The notes: a model not told the origin generated them from the sequence alone. A stretch of 64,000 nt of DNA from Thiomicrorhabdus sp. ZW0627 (GCF_029767005.1 NZ_JARUQR010000005.1:1-64000), one strand, 5' to 3'. Shown: positions 53,353-62,409, counted from the first letter of the stretch. Translations and numbers: made by a program.

Positions 53353-53444
53353 ATACCTGAAATTTTGTTCTGAGCAACAGTAATAGACTTCAAACCTGTA
53401 CCGTTTTATCCACCCCGACAGGCCTGCTCACTTTCAAACAGCAA

Positions 53445-53936
53445 TTAACTATCCTGAAGATGTTCTTCCCTGATATGTCTCAACAATCCCTCTGAAGCAT
53501 CCGTAACCATATCAAACACCAGATCAAAACCTTGTGGCCCGCCGTAATACGGATCAGGCACTTCCACTTCCGAAAAGTTCTCTGCAAAATCCAGAAACAT
53601 GGAAATTTTGTCGAAATGTTCAGGCAAAGCCAAATCCTTAAGATTGCCATAATTAGCGTGATCCATCGCCAAGACATAGTCATACTGGATAAAATCGCCA
53701 AAATCGACTTGTCTGGCCCGCAAATCCTTCATCTCGATCCCTCTGCCACGTGCAACCTGCATGGAACGAGAATCCGGCGGATTGCCAACGTGATATGCGT
53801 GCGTACCAGCCGAATCGATCTCGATCATTTTCTCAAGACCATTATCCCTGACCAACTTACGAAACACAGCATGCGCCGTCGGAGAACGGCAAATGTTGCC
53901 CATACAGACAAACAGCACTTTTATTTTTTTAGACAT
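53445..53936 (-). CDS. Low-molecular-weight protein tyrosine phosphatase
   Basis: A 163-residue LMW-PTP. The P-loop is VCMGNICRSPTAHA (catalytic Cys 11, Arg 17) and the general acid Asp is in EVPDPYYGG (about 132). The length is typical of cytosolic eukaryote-like class members. No tyrosine kinase or capsule gene is near, so its target is unknown; it may also act on arsenate or small phosphoproteins. Confidence 0.92.
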   Translation of the reverse strand: MSKKIKVLFVCMGNICRSPTAHAVFRKLVRDNGLEKMIEIDSAGTHAYHVGNPPDSRSMQVARGRGIEMKDLRARQVDFGDFIQYDYVLAMDHANYGNLKDLALPEHFDKISMFLDFAENFSEVEVPDPYYGGPQGFDLVFDMVTDASEGLLRHIREEHLQDS

Positions 53937-53992
53937 AATTCGGAGAACCTTAGTTAAAATATGCGCAATAGTTTACAGGCCTATCCCTCAAA

Positions 53993-54685
53993 ATGCACTC
54001 ATCCTCTCATCTCTCAACGACCCTCGAAAATCAATTTCAATTTTCGGAAGATTGGATACTCTACGTCGATGAATCGATCATTGTGGCCAACAAGCCCTCC
54101 GGATTACTTTCAGTGCCGGGCAGAGGGCCTGATAAACAAGAATGCCTGTTATCCCATCTGCAAGCACATTATCCGGATGCGTTGATCGTCCACCGTCTGG
54201 ACATGGACACCAGCGGAATCATGCTTTTGGCTCGCAACAAAGAAGCGCACAGAGTACTGAGCCGCCAATTTCAGGAGCGTGAAACGGACAAGTCCTATCA
54301 GGCCGTCTGCCTAGGCAAGCCCAGCCTGCAAAGCGGTTCGGTCCGCCTGCCGATGCGATGCGACTGGGAGCGCCGCCCGCTCCAGATGATTGACTTCTTC
54401 TACGGTAAATACGCCGAAACCCACTGGCGAGTTTTACAGCAATATCAAAATTTTTTCACAGTCGAACTGACGCCGGTCACTGGTCGTTCCCACCAACTAC
54501 GTCTACATATGAAGTCGCTTGGTCACCCTATTCTGGGCGATAATCTCTATGCCGATCCGGTCAGTCTTGAAATGATGCCACGACTCATGCTACACGCCCA
54601 GCAACTGAGCTTCACCCATCCAGAAACCGGTCAAGCCATGGATATCTCCTGTCCGCCCGATTTCGAACATTTGCTTCAGGACTAA
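53993..54685 (+). CDS. RluA-family pseudouridine synthase without S4 domain
   Basis: A 230-residue enzyme. VANKPSGLLSVPGRG, then HRLDMDTSGIMLLARNKEAH with the catalytic Asp, and TGRSHQLRLHMKSLGHPILGDNLYA. There is no S4 domain, as in RluA (tRNA U32 / 23S U746 in E. coli) and TruC. Short length and LDMDTSG favour RluA; the exact RNA target is inferred. There is no strong ribosome binding site. It is divergent from the tyrosine phosphatase gene. Confidence 0.88.
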   Translation: MHSSSHLSTTLENQFQFSEDWILYVDESIIVANKPSGLLSVPGRGPDKQECLLSHLQAHYPDALIVHRLDMDTSGIMLLARNKEAHRVLSRQFQERETDKSYQAVCLGKPSLQSGSVRLPMRCDWERRPLQMIDFFYGKYAETHWRVLQQYQNFFTVELTPVTGRSHQLRLHMKSLGHPILGDNLYADPVSLEMMPRLMLHAQQLSFTHPETGQAMDISCPPDFEHLLQD

Positions 54686-54764
54686 TCTCCAAAAAACCAT
54701 GGCATAGTTTATGCTTTAAGACCTGCATCAAAAAATACAAATCTTTCAGTTGAGGGAAAACAGC

Positions 54765-56042
54765 ATGTCAAACATCGATTTGGAACAAGATGATAAGGCA
54801 ACCTTGGAAATGCTCGAAATGATGGGAGAAATCCCTGATGAAAGCAAAGAAAAGGGAGACGACTCCTTGGACGTCGACGAACTTCTGTCTGACTTAGAAG
54901 GCAACACCCCAACTGAAGATGAAACCATGTTAGAAATCGATGATGTGGTTCAATCACTACCCGATGTCGAACACGATGACCTGCCGGTTGATGAAGACGA
55001 CATTGAAAGCATGCTTCAAGAAATCAGCCAGGCAGAGCCGGTGGTTTCGGCCGAAACAGAAATGTCCGCGTCAATGCCTCAAGAGATTGACGAAACACCG
55101 CTAGAAGCATCACCAGAAGAACCTCTAGCCTCTTCCGAAGACGACCTTGATGACATGAACCTAGATGATATCGATTCAATGATGGAGTCCATGCAGAATT
55201 CTGCAATGGAGGAAGACAGCAACGACCAGATAGAACCGTTGAGCGACACCGAGAAAGCCGTTGAAGACAGCCTGGTCTCTGCCTTTGAAAACGCCGATGA
55301 TGAACTTGCTGATACTGATGATACCTTAGATGCAATGGACACCCTGGGCGGCGACCTATCTGAAGTGATGGACATGGATAACTTAGCAGATGAAGCGCTT
55401 GCCGAAGAGCCTGACATCCCGGCCGAAGAAATTATGGCCGATGAATTGATGAAGGAAGTTTCGGGTGAAGAAGAGTTAGAACAAGACTTCTCCTCTACCG
55501 AAACACTTGCCCCTGAAACAGAATTGGAATCGTCTGAAGAAGCGTTCAACATTGACGATGAGATCGAACCGTCACTTGAGCAAGCACCGGTACAAACGAT
55601 TGACGAGGTCAATGCCGGTACAACAGAAACCATCTCGGATTTGGCCAGCCAAAACGAAGAAAGTGCACCTACGACTCAAGCCAGCGAGTCGATTGAAAGC
55701 ATGGAAGAAGCCATTGCTATCGATCAGGAGATTCAGGCAATTGCATCCGAAGTGAAAAACACCGCTCAGGAAGCGACACTACTCGCCATCGCAACCACCA
55801 AGAAAGCCCAAGCTTCTGCCGAAAAGACCCAAAAAGCCATTGAAGCCACATTTGCCGCTGCGGAGCGTGCATTTGAGGCTGCAAAGAATGCAGGCTATAC
55901 TCTTGAACAGGACGGAGTGGATACACAACTTTCAAGCGAAGAAATCGATCTTCAACTAGAACAGATTCGAAGCAAGAACCAGCAACTCAAAGCCATTAAT
56001 TTGAATATCAAAAACCGCATTGCTGAAATGAAACCTGAATAG
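54765..56042 (+). CDS. Highly acidic protein with C-terminal coiled coil, unknown function
   Basis: A 425-residue protein starting MSNIDLEQDDKATLEMLEMMGEIPDES; AGGGAA precedes ATG 54765. Residues 1-310 are very rich in Glu/Asp with short repeated acidic motifs (DDLDDMNLDDIDSMMESM; VDELLSDLE; DIESMLQEIS), probably disordered. Residues 325-425 are Ala/Lys/Gln/Glu-rich and coiled-coil (KAQASAEKTQKAIEATFAAA). There is no signal peptide or catalytic motif. It is 16 bp upstream of a membrane coiled-coil protein, with which it shares Ala-Gln-Glu repeats. I do not recognise it; a structural or regulatory partner of the next protein is likely. Confidence 0.7.
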   Translation: MSNIDLEQDDKATLEMLEMMGEIPDESKEKGDDSLDVDELLSDLEGNTPTEDETMLEIDDVVQSLPDVEHDDLPVDEDDIESMLQEISQAEPVVSAETEMSASMPQEIDETPLEASPEEPLASSEDDLDDMNLDDIDSMMESMQNSAMEEDSNDQIEPLSDTEKAVEDSLVSAFENADDELADTDDTLDAMDTLGGDLSEVMDMDNLADEALAEEPDIPAEEIMADELMKEVSGEEELEQDFSSTETLAPETELESSEEAFNIDDEIEPSLEQAPVQTIDEVNAGTTETISDLASQNEESAPTTQASESIESMEEAIAIDQEIQAIASEVKNTAQEATLLAIATTKKAQASAEKTQKAIEATFAAAERAFEAAKNAGYTLEQDGVDTQLSSEEIDLQLEQIRSKNQQLKAINLNIKNRIAEMKPE

Positions 56043-56058
56043 CAGATAGGCCCGCGCC

Positions 56059-57207
56059 ATGAACGATCAAAAAATCACCGACGACTTACTTGACGAACTG
56101 GAGCAACTTGAAGCCTCAGCCGACGCGCTGGAAGATCAGGTCAATCGCAATAAAGAGAAACAGGAGCAGTTTCAAAAGCTGGATTCCGCCAATCAGATTG
56201 ATGCGATCTCTTTAGCCGTGGAAGCGGCCAGAACTGCTCAGGAAGCGGCAAGTCAAAGCCAAAAAGCGGCAGAAACTTCCCTTAATCACGCCAATCGCCA
56301 AAAAACGCAAATCATGGAGTTATCGGAAGGTAACTTTGCTTGGCGACAAGCGACCAAAGTGGCAAACTCCGAGCTCAAATCGGCCAAATCCAGTTTCGCG
56401 ATTATGCTGACTGCCAACGTAGTGCTGGGCGTTGCTGCCGCTTCAGCAATCGGCTGGATGCTTTACGACATGCACAAAAAACAGCTTCAGTTCAAAGGCG
56501 AAGTGCTTGACATCATTCAAACTGAAAACGGTTTGTTGAACAAACAGATCACCATCAAAGTTGATCAAATCTCCTCGCTACTCGAATTGTTGACCGCTGA
56601 AATCCAGCGCATGAAACCACCAAGAAAAGAACAGCATCTCAGCACGATGGTACCGGCTCCACAACCTGATCCGACAGTAATTCCTGAAGAAACTACCAAA
56701 CAGGCCGATCAGGTACCACCTTCCAACACGGAATCTACCGTACCGTCGACTGCAACCACTGAAACGGCTGATGTCAAAGAAACTCTGCCAAAATCAGAAA
56801 GCGCATCTATTGCTGAAAACGAACAATATGCGAACCTTAAGACGCTTCTCGATAAGATTCTGGATGAGCAGCAAAAACTTCAAGCCAAGACACTGGCCGC
56901 GACCCAGCAAGGCATCACTGAGCAGCAGGCCAAACAGCTTAAAGACATAAACTGGCTTGTCAGCAAACAGTCCAAGACATTAAATGAAATCAAACAGAAC
57001 TTAGCGAAACAGAGCGGAACAACTTCGTCTACTGCTTCACCAGAAACAAACAAAGAAACCCTGAAAAACTATAAACTGATTCAACAGAGTCTAGAAGAAC
57101 TGAAGGCACAGCTAAAAACCATTACGACTCAACAGAACAGTCTGCAATCACAGGTGAAAGCGCTTAATGATGAACCCAAGCCTTACAGCTATCACGTCAA
57201 ACCTTAG
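56059..57207 (+). CDS. Coiled-coil membrane protein, unknown function
   Basis: A 382-residue protein. Residues 1-105 are a coiled coil rich in Ala/Gln/Glu (AVEAARTAQEAASQSQKAAETS). One membrane helix follows (about 112-133, FAIMLTANVVLGVAAASAIGWML). A Pro/Thr-rich linker (about 195-255) separates this from a second coiled coil to the end (LIQQSLEELKAQLKTITTQQNSL). It is probably a bitopic inner-membrane protein and likely co-transcribed with the acidic protein 16 bp upstream. A perfect terminator hairpin follows. The family is not recognised. Confidence 0.7.
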   Translation: MNDQKITDDLLDELEQLEASADALEDQVNRNKEKQEQFQKLDSANQIDAISLAVEAARTAQEAASQSQKAAETSLNHANRQKTQIMELSEGNFAWRQATKVANSELKSAKSSFAIMLTANVVLGVAAASAIGWMLYDMHKKQLQFKGEVLDIIQTENGLLNKQITIKVDQISSLLELLTAEIQRMKPPRKEQHLSTMVPAPQPDPTVIPEETTKQADQVPPSNTESTVPSTATTETADVKETLPKSESASIAENEQYANLKTLLDKILDEQQKLQAKTLAATQQGITEQQAKQLKDINWLVSKQSKTLNEIKQNLAKQSGTTSSTASPETNKETLKNYKLIQQSLEELKAQLKTITTQQNSLQSQVKALNDEPKPYSYHVKP

Positions 57208-57230
57208 ACAAACGACTTAATAACAGACAT

Positions 57231-57259
57231 AAAAAACCACCGAATTCGGTGGTTTTTTT
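57231..57259. terminator. Bidirectional terminator
   Basis: A perfect palindromic stem AACCACCGAATTCGGTGGTT flanked by A- and T-runs, between convergent genes. Confidence 0.9.
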
Positions 57260-57286
57260 ATGGATAAAATTGAGTTTACTTCAAAC

Positions 57287-57754
57287 TTACCAGAAGGGAC
57301 CCGATGCGCCAATAATCGCTTCGAGCACCCCTAAGGTTAAATTGATTGCAATGACCGGACGCATCTTTTCATTCATCACCTTCCCTGCCTCAGGGAATTG
57401 CTGATCGGCAACCAACGCCTTGAACTTGGCGAAAGGCACGAAATAAAGCCATGCAAACAGAAAGATCATCAACCAGCCAATCAACTGCATCGCATGCAGA
57501 TAAATCGGTGCGCTCTCATATCCTCCAAAACGAACATTCCAATCCCAATAACCTGAAATAACCAGTGCAATGATAAAGCCCCACACCCACGGAAAAAACC
57601 GACTAAAGACATCAACCCATAAAGTCAGCCTCTGTGGTGGTTGCAACTGCATCGCGGCTGGGCGCAACACCCTATAAGCTAAAAAGATACCGCCTACCCA
57701 AAGCACTGCGACAACCGTATGAACCGACGTCGCAATCAAACTGGCTACATTCAT
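57287..57754 (-). CDS. CopD-like integral membrane protein
   Basis: A 155-residue protein with four predicted helices: IATSVHTVVAVLWVGGIFLAYRVL, PWVWGFIIALVISGYWDW, IYLHAMQLIGWLMIFLFAWLYFV and AINLTLGVLEAIIGASGPFW. Conserved His in the first and third helices (SVHT, YLHAM) resemble haem- or metal-coordinating residues of the CopD / DUF4149 membrane families. It is last in the rhodanese-cyanase-transporter strand, 15 bp after the rhodanese gene. The function is unknown; copper handling should not be assumed. Confidence 0.65.
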   Translation of the reverse strand: MNVASLIATSVHTVVAVLWVGGIFLAYRVLRPAAMQLQPPQRLTLWVDVFSRFFPWVWGFIIALVISGYWDWNVRFGGYESAPIYLHAMQLIGWLMIFLFAWLYFVPFAKFKALVADQQFPEAGKVMNEKMRPVIAINLTLGVLEAIIGASGPFW

Positions 57755-57769
57755 TGAGAATCCTTGTTT

Positions 57770-58618
57770 TTAGTATGGAAGCCCCTCTTCGATCGGCAAC
57801 GCAGGATCACGTGACCACTCATTCCAAGAGCCGAAATAGAGTTTTACATTATCCATGCCGGCCGACTTCAATGCAACCAAGGTATTGGAGGCTCTCGCCC
57901 CTTTAAAGCAATACAGGTAAACCGGCGTATCCTTATCGATTCCGACCGTCTTACATTCTGCCATAATCTCGTCAGGCGACTTGAGCATAGGTACAGCGCC
58001 CGGCTTCATCATTCGATACCATTCAATCCACACCGCACCCGGTAAACGCCCCTTACGCGGACAGAAATCCTTGCCGTATGGTGAAGAACTGTCGGCAATC
58101 CACTCATCGACATCACGCACATCCAGAAGCACCGTATCCGAATCAAGCGCCTTCAGAACATCGTCTTTATCAACCATGAACTCACTGCCCGTATCCTTAA
58201 GCGGGAATGTCTTGGCAACCGGTGTCTCCTCCTCTGTACTAACCGGAAAACCTTCCGCCAACCACGACTGGTAACCGCCTTGAAGGATACTGACCTTCTC
58301 ATAACCAAGATAGGTCAACAAGAAATAACCACGGCAAGATTGACCGAAACCTGTATTCAAAGAATCTTCATACAGAACGGCCGTTTCTTCTCCCGACAAA
58401 CCCGCGTCGCCAAAAGCTTTTGCGAAGTTATCCTTCAACTCCTCCAACCCTTCCGGACTGGAGGTCGCCAAAAAGGTGAAAATACTATGAATATTCACTG
58501 CTCCCGGAATATGACCCTGCTCATAGGCTTCCGGGGAGCGTGTGTCAATGATGACGACAGGTTCGCTTTTCATCATTGTTTCGAGCTTTGATGCATTAAT
58601 CAATAACGGTTCAGACAT
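57770..58618 (-). CDS. Two-domain rhodanese (sulfurtransferase)
   Basis: A 282-residue sulfurtransferase with two rhodanese domains. The N-terminal domain starts VVIIDTRSPEAYEQGHIPGAVNI and lacks the active Cys. The C-terminal domain has LLDVRDVDEWIAD, then the active loop VYLYCFKGARASNTL (Cys about 238, loop CFKGAR). Thiosulfate:cyanide or 3-mercaptopyruvate sulfurtransferase activity is possible; the loop does not decide. There is no signal peptide, so it is cytoplasmic. It follows cynS by about 56 bp, a meaningful neighbour because rhodanese and cyanase both handle small C/N/S toxins (inference). Confidence 0.88.
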   Translation of the reverse strand: MSEPLLINASKLETMMKSEPVVIIDTRSPEAYEQGHIPGAVNIHSIFTFLATSSPEGLEELKDNFAKAFGDAGLSGEETAVLYEDSLNTGFGQSCRGYFLLTYLGYEKVSILQGGYQSWLAEGFPVSTEEETPVAKTFPLKDTGSEFMVDKDDVLKALDSDTVLLDVRDVDEWIADSSSPYGKDFCPRKGRLPGAVWIEWYRMMKPGAVPMLKSPDEIMAECKTVGIDKDTPVYLYCFKGARASNTLVALKSAGMDNVKLYFGSWNEWSRDPALPIEEGLPY

Positions 58619-58674
58619 GGTACTTCTCCTTTAAAAAGACAACTTCAATCCTTTCGATTCGAAATAAAACCGAA

Positions 58675-59115
58675 TCACCAAGCTTTATAAGGTAGGAACT
58701 TACCGTTCATTTTGACCACAACGCGGTCACCGGCAGGATTCTCTTCCTTGTCAATATCCATTGTGAAGTCGATTGCACTCATGATGCCGTCGCCGAACTT
58801 CTCATGAATCAATTCCTTCATGGTCGGACCGTAAACGCCGACAATTTCATACAGACGATAAATCAACGGGTCGGTCGGTACGGCCTTTTCCCAAGACTTG
58901 TGCGGGAATGCCTGAAGAGCGGCAGAAACCGTCGCATCAAGGCCAAGGTAAGCACAAAGCTTATCAGCCGGTTCCGACTTAAGGCTGTTCATCCCCAAAC
59001 AGGCAGATGTCACGAACACCTCCCCCAAACCGGCTGCTTCGGCGATACTCGCCCACGAAGCACCCTTTTCCGCTTTCGCCAAAATAATGGCTTCGGTCAT
59101 TTCGATTTTTGTCAT
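58675..59115 (-). CDS. cynS: Cyanase (cyanate hydratase)
   Basis: A 146-residue enzyme that turns cyanate plus bicarbonate into ammonia and CO2. The catalytic triad is visible as Arg87 and Glu90 (IYRLYEIVGVYGPT) and Ser113 (GIMSAIDF). The N-terminal helical domain and C-terminal KMNGKFLPYKAW complete the family pattern; the active form is a decamer. It overlaps the ABC ATPase gene by 4 bp, so uptake and breakdown are translated together. Confidence 0.96.
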   Translation of the reverse strand: MTKIEMTEAIILAKAEKGASWASIAEAAGLGEVFVTSACLGMNSLKSEPADKLCAYLGLDATVSAALQAFPHKSWEKAVPTDPLIYRLYEIVGVYGPTMKELIHEKFGDGIMSAIDFTMDIDKEENPAGDRVVVKMNGKFLPYKAW

Positions 59116-59978
59116 GCTATTTCCCTCTTTTTCAATAAATTCACCGTCACAGGCTGACGGTTAGGGTCGACCTCAGTTTGCTCTTTCGCATAGTCTTTGG
59201 AGCGGTTAACCAGGAAATCCACCAGGTGGTTACGGATGTTGTAGTAATCCGGATGATGGATGATATCGGTACGTTTTCTCGGTCTCGGAATGGTCACTTC
59301 GACCGACTCCGCAATCTGCGCTTTCGGACCGTTACTCATTAAAAGAATACGGTCGGACAACAAGATTGCTTCATCCACGTCATGCGTAATCATGAAAACC
59401 GTCTGCTTGGATTCACTCCAAATCTTGATCAACTCTTCCTGAATTACGCCACGAGTCAACGCATCCAATGCACCGAAAGGTTCGTCCATCAACAGCAACT
59501 GAGGCTGGGTCGCAAACGCACGAGCAATACTCACTCGTTGACGCATCCCGCCGGACAGTTCCGAAGGTTTACGGTTCATGGCATTTTTCAATCCCACCAG
59601 TTCCAGATACTTCTGGCTGTGGGCAATGACCTGTTCCTTGTTCCAGGCCGGCCATCGTGCCTGAACCGCAAACGTGATGTTCTGCAAGGTGGTACGCCAT
59701 GGCAACAGACTGTAATTCTGGAATACCACCCCACGATCCAGACTCGGGCCCGAGACTTCGCGACCATTCATGATCACGACGCCTTCGGTAGCCTCATCCA
59801 AACCGGCCAGAATGTTCAGGATCGTCGACTTACCACAACCGGAGTGACCAATCACACAAACGAACTCACCTTTCTCGATATTGAAATTAGCGTGTTCGAA
59901 AATGGTCACCTCTGGATCTTTACCACGTCCCGGATAACTTTTCTTTAGTCCTTGTATTTCTAAAAAATGTGATGTCAT
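59112..59978 (-). CDS. ABC transporter ATPase, nitrate/cyanate/taurine type
   Basis: A 288-residue ATPase. Walker A is GHSGCGKST, the Q-loop is VFQNYSLLPW, the signature is LSGGMRQRVSIARA, and Walker B is LLLMDEPFGALDALTR, with switch His in MITHDVDEA. It belongs to the NrtD/CynD/SsuB/TauB group. Overlap with cynS points to cyanate as substrate, so CynD is likely. The C-terminal 40 residues are an extension of unknown role. Confidence 0.9.
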   Translation of the reverse strand: MTSHFLEIQGLKKSYPGRGKDPEVTIFEHANFNIEKGEFVCVIGHSGCGKSTILNILAGLDEATEGVVIMNGREVSGPSLDRGVVFQNYSLLPWRTTLQNITFAVQARWPAWNKEQVIAHSQKYLELVGLKNAMNRKPSELSGGMRQRVSIARAFATQPQLLLMDEPFGALDALTRGVIQEELIKIWSESKQTVFMITHDVDEAILLSDRILLMSNGPKAQIAESVEVTIPRPRKRTDIIHHPDYYNIRNHLVDFLVNRSKDYAKEQTEVDPNRQPVTVNLLKKREIA

Positions 59979-59987
59979 CTCTCTCTC

Positions 59988-60818
59988 CTATTCTTCATAT
60001 GCGATCCATCGAGCCGTAAATGCCAGAATCATATCCAACAGCATTCCGACTACTCCGATCATTAGGATAGAAAAGATTACGCTGGCCAAATCCAAGTTAT
60101 TCCATTCGTTCCAGACGTAGTAACCGATACCGGTACCACCTACCAGCATTTCGGCCGCAACGATAACCAACCAAGCGATACCGATTGAAATACGCATCCC
60201 GGTTAAGATCGTAGGTGCCGCAGCAGGTAAGATGACCTGTAAAGCGGTTTTGACCGCACTCAACTCATGCGTCTTGGCCACATTAATCCAGTCCTTTCGG
60301 ACATTGGCGACACCGAACGCTGTATTAAGCAACATCGGCCAAATGGAACAGATGAAGATAACGAAGATCGCCGAGATTTCCGAATCCTTGATGACGAACA
60401 GAGCCAACGGCATCCACGCCAAAGGGGAAATCGGCCTTAAAACCTGGATATAAGGGTTTAATGCGTTATACATCAAAGGCGACATCCCGATCAGAAAACC
60501 AACCGGAATCGCAATCAATGCTGCAAAGAAAAAGCCAACCAGCACACGATAAATCGAATAGCCCAACTGAATCCCGATCCCCTTGTCGTTAGGACCGGCA
60601 TCATAGAAAGGATTACTCAATTCCTCGTAGGCGAGTTTGATGATTTCGGATGGAGGCGGAACCCTAGCCTCCTGCGAGGCTCCCCCCATCAACATCTCAT
60701 ACTCAGTCAGTGGCTTGGTATCTGTCGGAATCTGGTTCATCCACTCCCAGACACCCAACAGTACCACCAACATGATGACGGAAAGCAGCGCTGATTTCAG
60801 TCTTAACATGTTAAACAT
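59988..60818 (-). CDS. ABC transporter permease, nitrate/cyanate/taurine type
   Basis: A 276-residue inner-membrane permease with about six helices. The ATPase-docking EAA-like loop is in GVANVRKDWINVAKTHELSAVKTALQVILPAAAPTILTGMRISIGIAW. The N-terminal helix is followed by a periplasmic stretch. It lies between the binding protein and ATPase genes with gaps of 21 and 9 bp. It belongs with NrtB/CynB; cyanate is inferred from cynS. Confidence 0.9.
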   Translation of the reverse strand: MFNMLRLKSALLSVIMLVVLLGVWEWMNQIPTDTKPLTEYEMLMGGASQEARVPPPSEIIKLAYEELSNPFYDAGPNDKGIGIQLGYSIYRVLVGFFFAALIAIPVGFLIGMSPLMYNALNPYIQVLRPISPLAWMPLALFVIKDSEISAIFVIFICSIWPMLLNTAFGVANVRKDWINVAKTHELSAVKTALQVILPAAAPTILTGMRISIGIAWLVIVAAEMLVGGTGIGYYVWNEWNNLDLASVIFSILMIGVVGMLLDMILAFTARWIAYEE

Positions 60819-60839
60819 ACATACATCCTTGGTTATTGA

Positions 60840-62315
60840 TTAGCTTCTACGAATTTTAAAGCTCTGTAGATATTCTTCCGGCTTGGTATAGTCGAACTCT
60901 TTACCCATAATGGTATAGTTCTCGTATGTTTTGCTCGGAGGGGTATAACCCAACTCCTTCATAACCGCACCGGTCTCAGAGGCAAGATAAACTTCTTCTG
61001 CGATCTTGTTGTAATCGACATCCCCTTCGATATAACCCCAACGCTTCATCTGAGTCAGGATCCAAACCCCCATCGAGTGCCATGGGAATGGATCGAAGTC
61101 GATACGGTCCGGTACATTCTGAACCGATCCCAAACCGTCGGCGTAACGTCCAGTCAATACCTGTTCAACAACCGGTACAGGCTGGTTCAAATAGTTCTTA
61201 GGCGCAATGGCCGCTGAAATTTCCTTACGGTTTTCAGGCTTCGCCGAATATTCGGTCGCATCGATAATCGAACGCAACAAGGCACCGTAAGTATTTGGAT
61301 TTTCAACTGCAAACTCTTTACTACATGCGAATGCACAGCAAGGGTGGCCTTCCCAGATGTCTTTAGTCAACGTATGGATAAAACCGACTTTTTCCCAAAC
61401 AGCACGCTGGTTAAAAGGATCAGGAGACAGATAACCATCCAGGTTACCGGCACGCAGGTTAGCAACCATTTCCGGTGGTGGAACAACACGGATTTGGATG
61501 TCTTTATCCGGATCCAAACCATGCTCAGCTACGTAATAACGTAATAGGAAGTTGTGCATTGAATATTCGAAAGGAACACCGAACTTGAAGCCTTTCCAAT
61601 CCTTAGGATCACGCTTATCCTTGTGGTCGTTGTGAAGTACGATTGCCTGACCGTTAATATTTTCAACCGTAGGCATAATGAAAGGCTTGGCAGTCGAACC
61701 CGCACCCATCGACATCGCCAATGGCATTGGCGTCAACATGTGAGAAGCGTCGTATTCTTTCGCTAATGACTTATCACGCGCCACAGCCCAACCGGCTGTC
61801 TTGATTACGTCCACATCCAATCCGTTCTTCTCATAGAAGCCCATAGGGTGCGCCATGATGATCGGAGTCGCACAGGTGATCGGTACGAAACCGATCTTAA
61901 GCTTGCTCTTTTCAAGCTTGCCCATTCCCATAGATTCTTTCAAAGCAGCTTTTGCTTCTTCCATCGGGAACACCGTACCCAAAACGGAAGCGGCCGTACC
62001 AGCTCCCACCATACTCAGGAAAGAGCGACGGCTCATCTCGTTGTGACCGAATACCGATCTAACCACAGCGCTTTCAATCGCACGATCCATGATCGCTTCA
62101 TTCGAATCCAACGCTTCATTATGCTCGGCATCGACATGCATGCTATGTGTAGACGCAGGAGATTCGTAAGCAGCCTTTTCAACCACTTCCTGCTTCTGAG
62201 AAGCACTCATATTACCCGAGACTTTCTCAATCTGGCACATCGGACAATCACAGTCCGTTTTATGCAACAGACTTTTATCCGGATTAAAAGGATCACTCAA
62301 ACTCTTAAAAGACAT
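60840..62315 (-). CDS. ABC substrate-binding protein (NrtA/CynA type) with late Tat signal
   Basis: A 491-residue binding protein. The start at 62315 (MSFKSLSDPFNPDKSLLHKTD) follows GCGAGG. The first 90 residues are an unusual extension containing DCDCPMCQIEK, a CxCxxC cluster, and an acidic/His-rich stretch. A twin-arginine motif, MSRRSFLSMVGAGTAASVLG, comes only at about residue 92. The mature domain (FVPITCATPIIMAHPMGFYEKNGLDVDVIKTAG...GYLSPDPFNQRAVWEKVGFIH) matches NrtA/CmpA. The ligand is likely cyanate, less likely nitrate or bicarbonate. It is first gene of the cyn-type operon. Confidence 0.88.
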   Translation of the reverse strand: MSFKSLSDPFNPDKSLLHKTDCDCPMCQIEKVSGNMSASQKQEVVEKAAYESPASTHSMHVDAEHNEALDSNEAIMDRAIESAVVRSVFGHNEMSRRSFLSMVGAGTAASVLGTVFPMEEAKAALKESMGMGKLEKSKLKIGFVPITCATPIIMAHPMGFYEKNGLDVDVIKTAGWAVARDKSLAKEYDASHMLTPMPLAMSMGAGSTAKPFIMPTVENINGQAIVLHNDHKDKRDPKDWKGFKFGVPFEYSMHNFLLRYYVAEHGLDPDKDIQIRVVPPPEMVANLRAGNLDGYLSPDPFNQRAVWEKVGFIHTLTKDIWEGHPCCAFACSKEFAVENPNTYGALLRSIIDATEYSAKPENRKEISAAIAPKNYLNQPVPVVEQVLTGRYADGLGSVQNVPDRIDFDPFPWHSMGVWILTQMKRWGYIEGDVDYNKIAEEVYLASETGAVMKELGYTPPSKTYENYTIMGKEFDYTKPEEYLQSFKIRRS

Positions 62316-62409
62316 ATCAATACCTCGCACAATTTAGGTTATATTCGCCTCCAATCAGTGCATTCGCAATTACTACGGAAAACACAGGGATGCCACTACC
62401 CTTCATTGA

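Noticed and set aside
55079-55633. 184-codon minus-strand Ser-rich frame
   Set aside because: Antisense of the acidic protein gene; Glu/Asp codons read as Ser/Ile on the other strand. Codon pattern favours the plus strand.
62331-62400. TGGCATCCCTGTGTT considered as the sigma54 promoter
   Set aside because: The GG-N10 position holds TT instead of GC; the neighbouring element at 62410-62424 keeps the correct GC.
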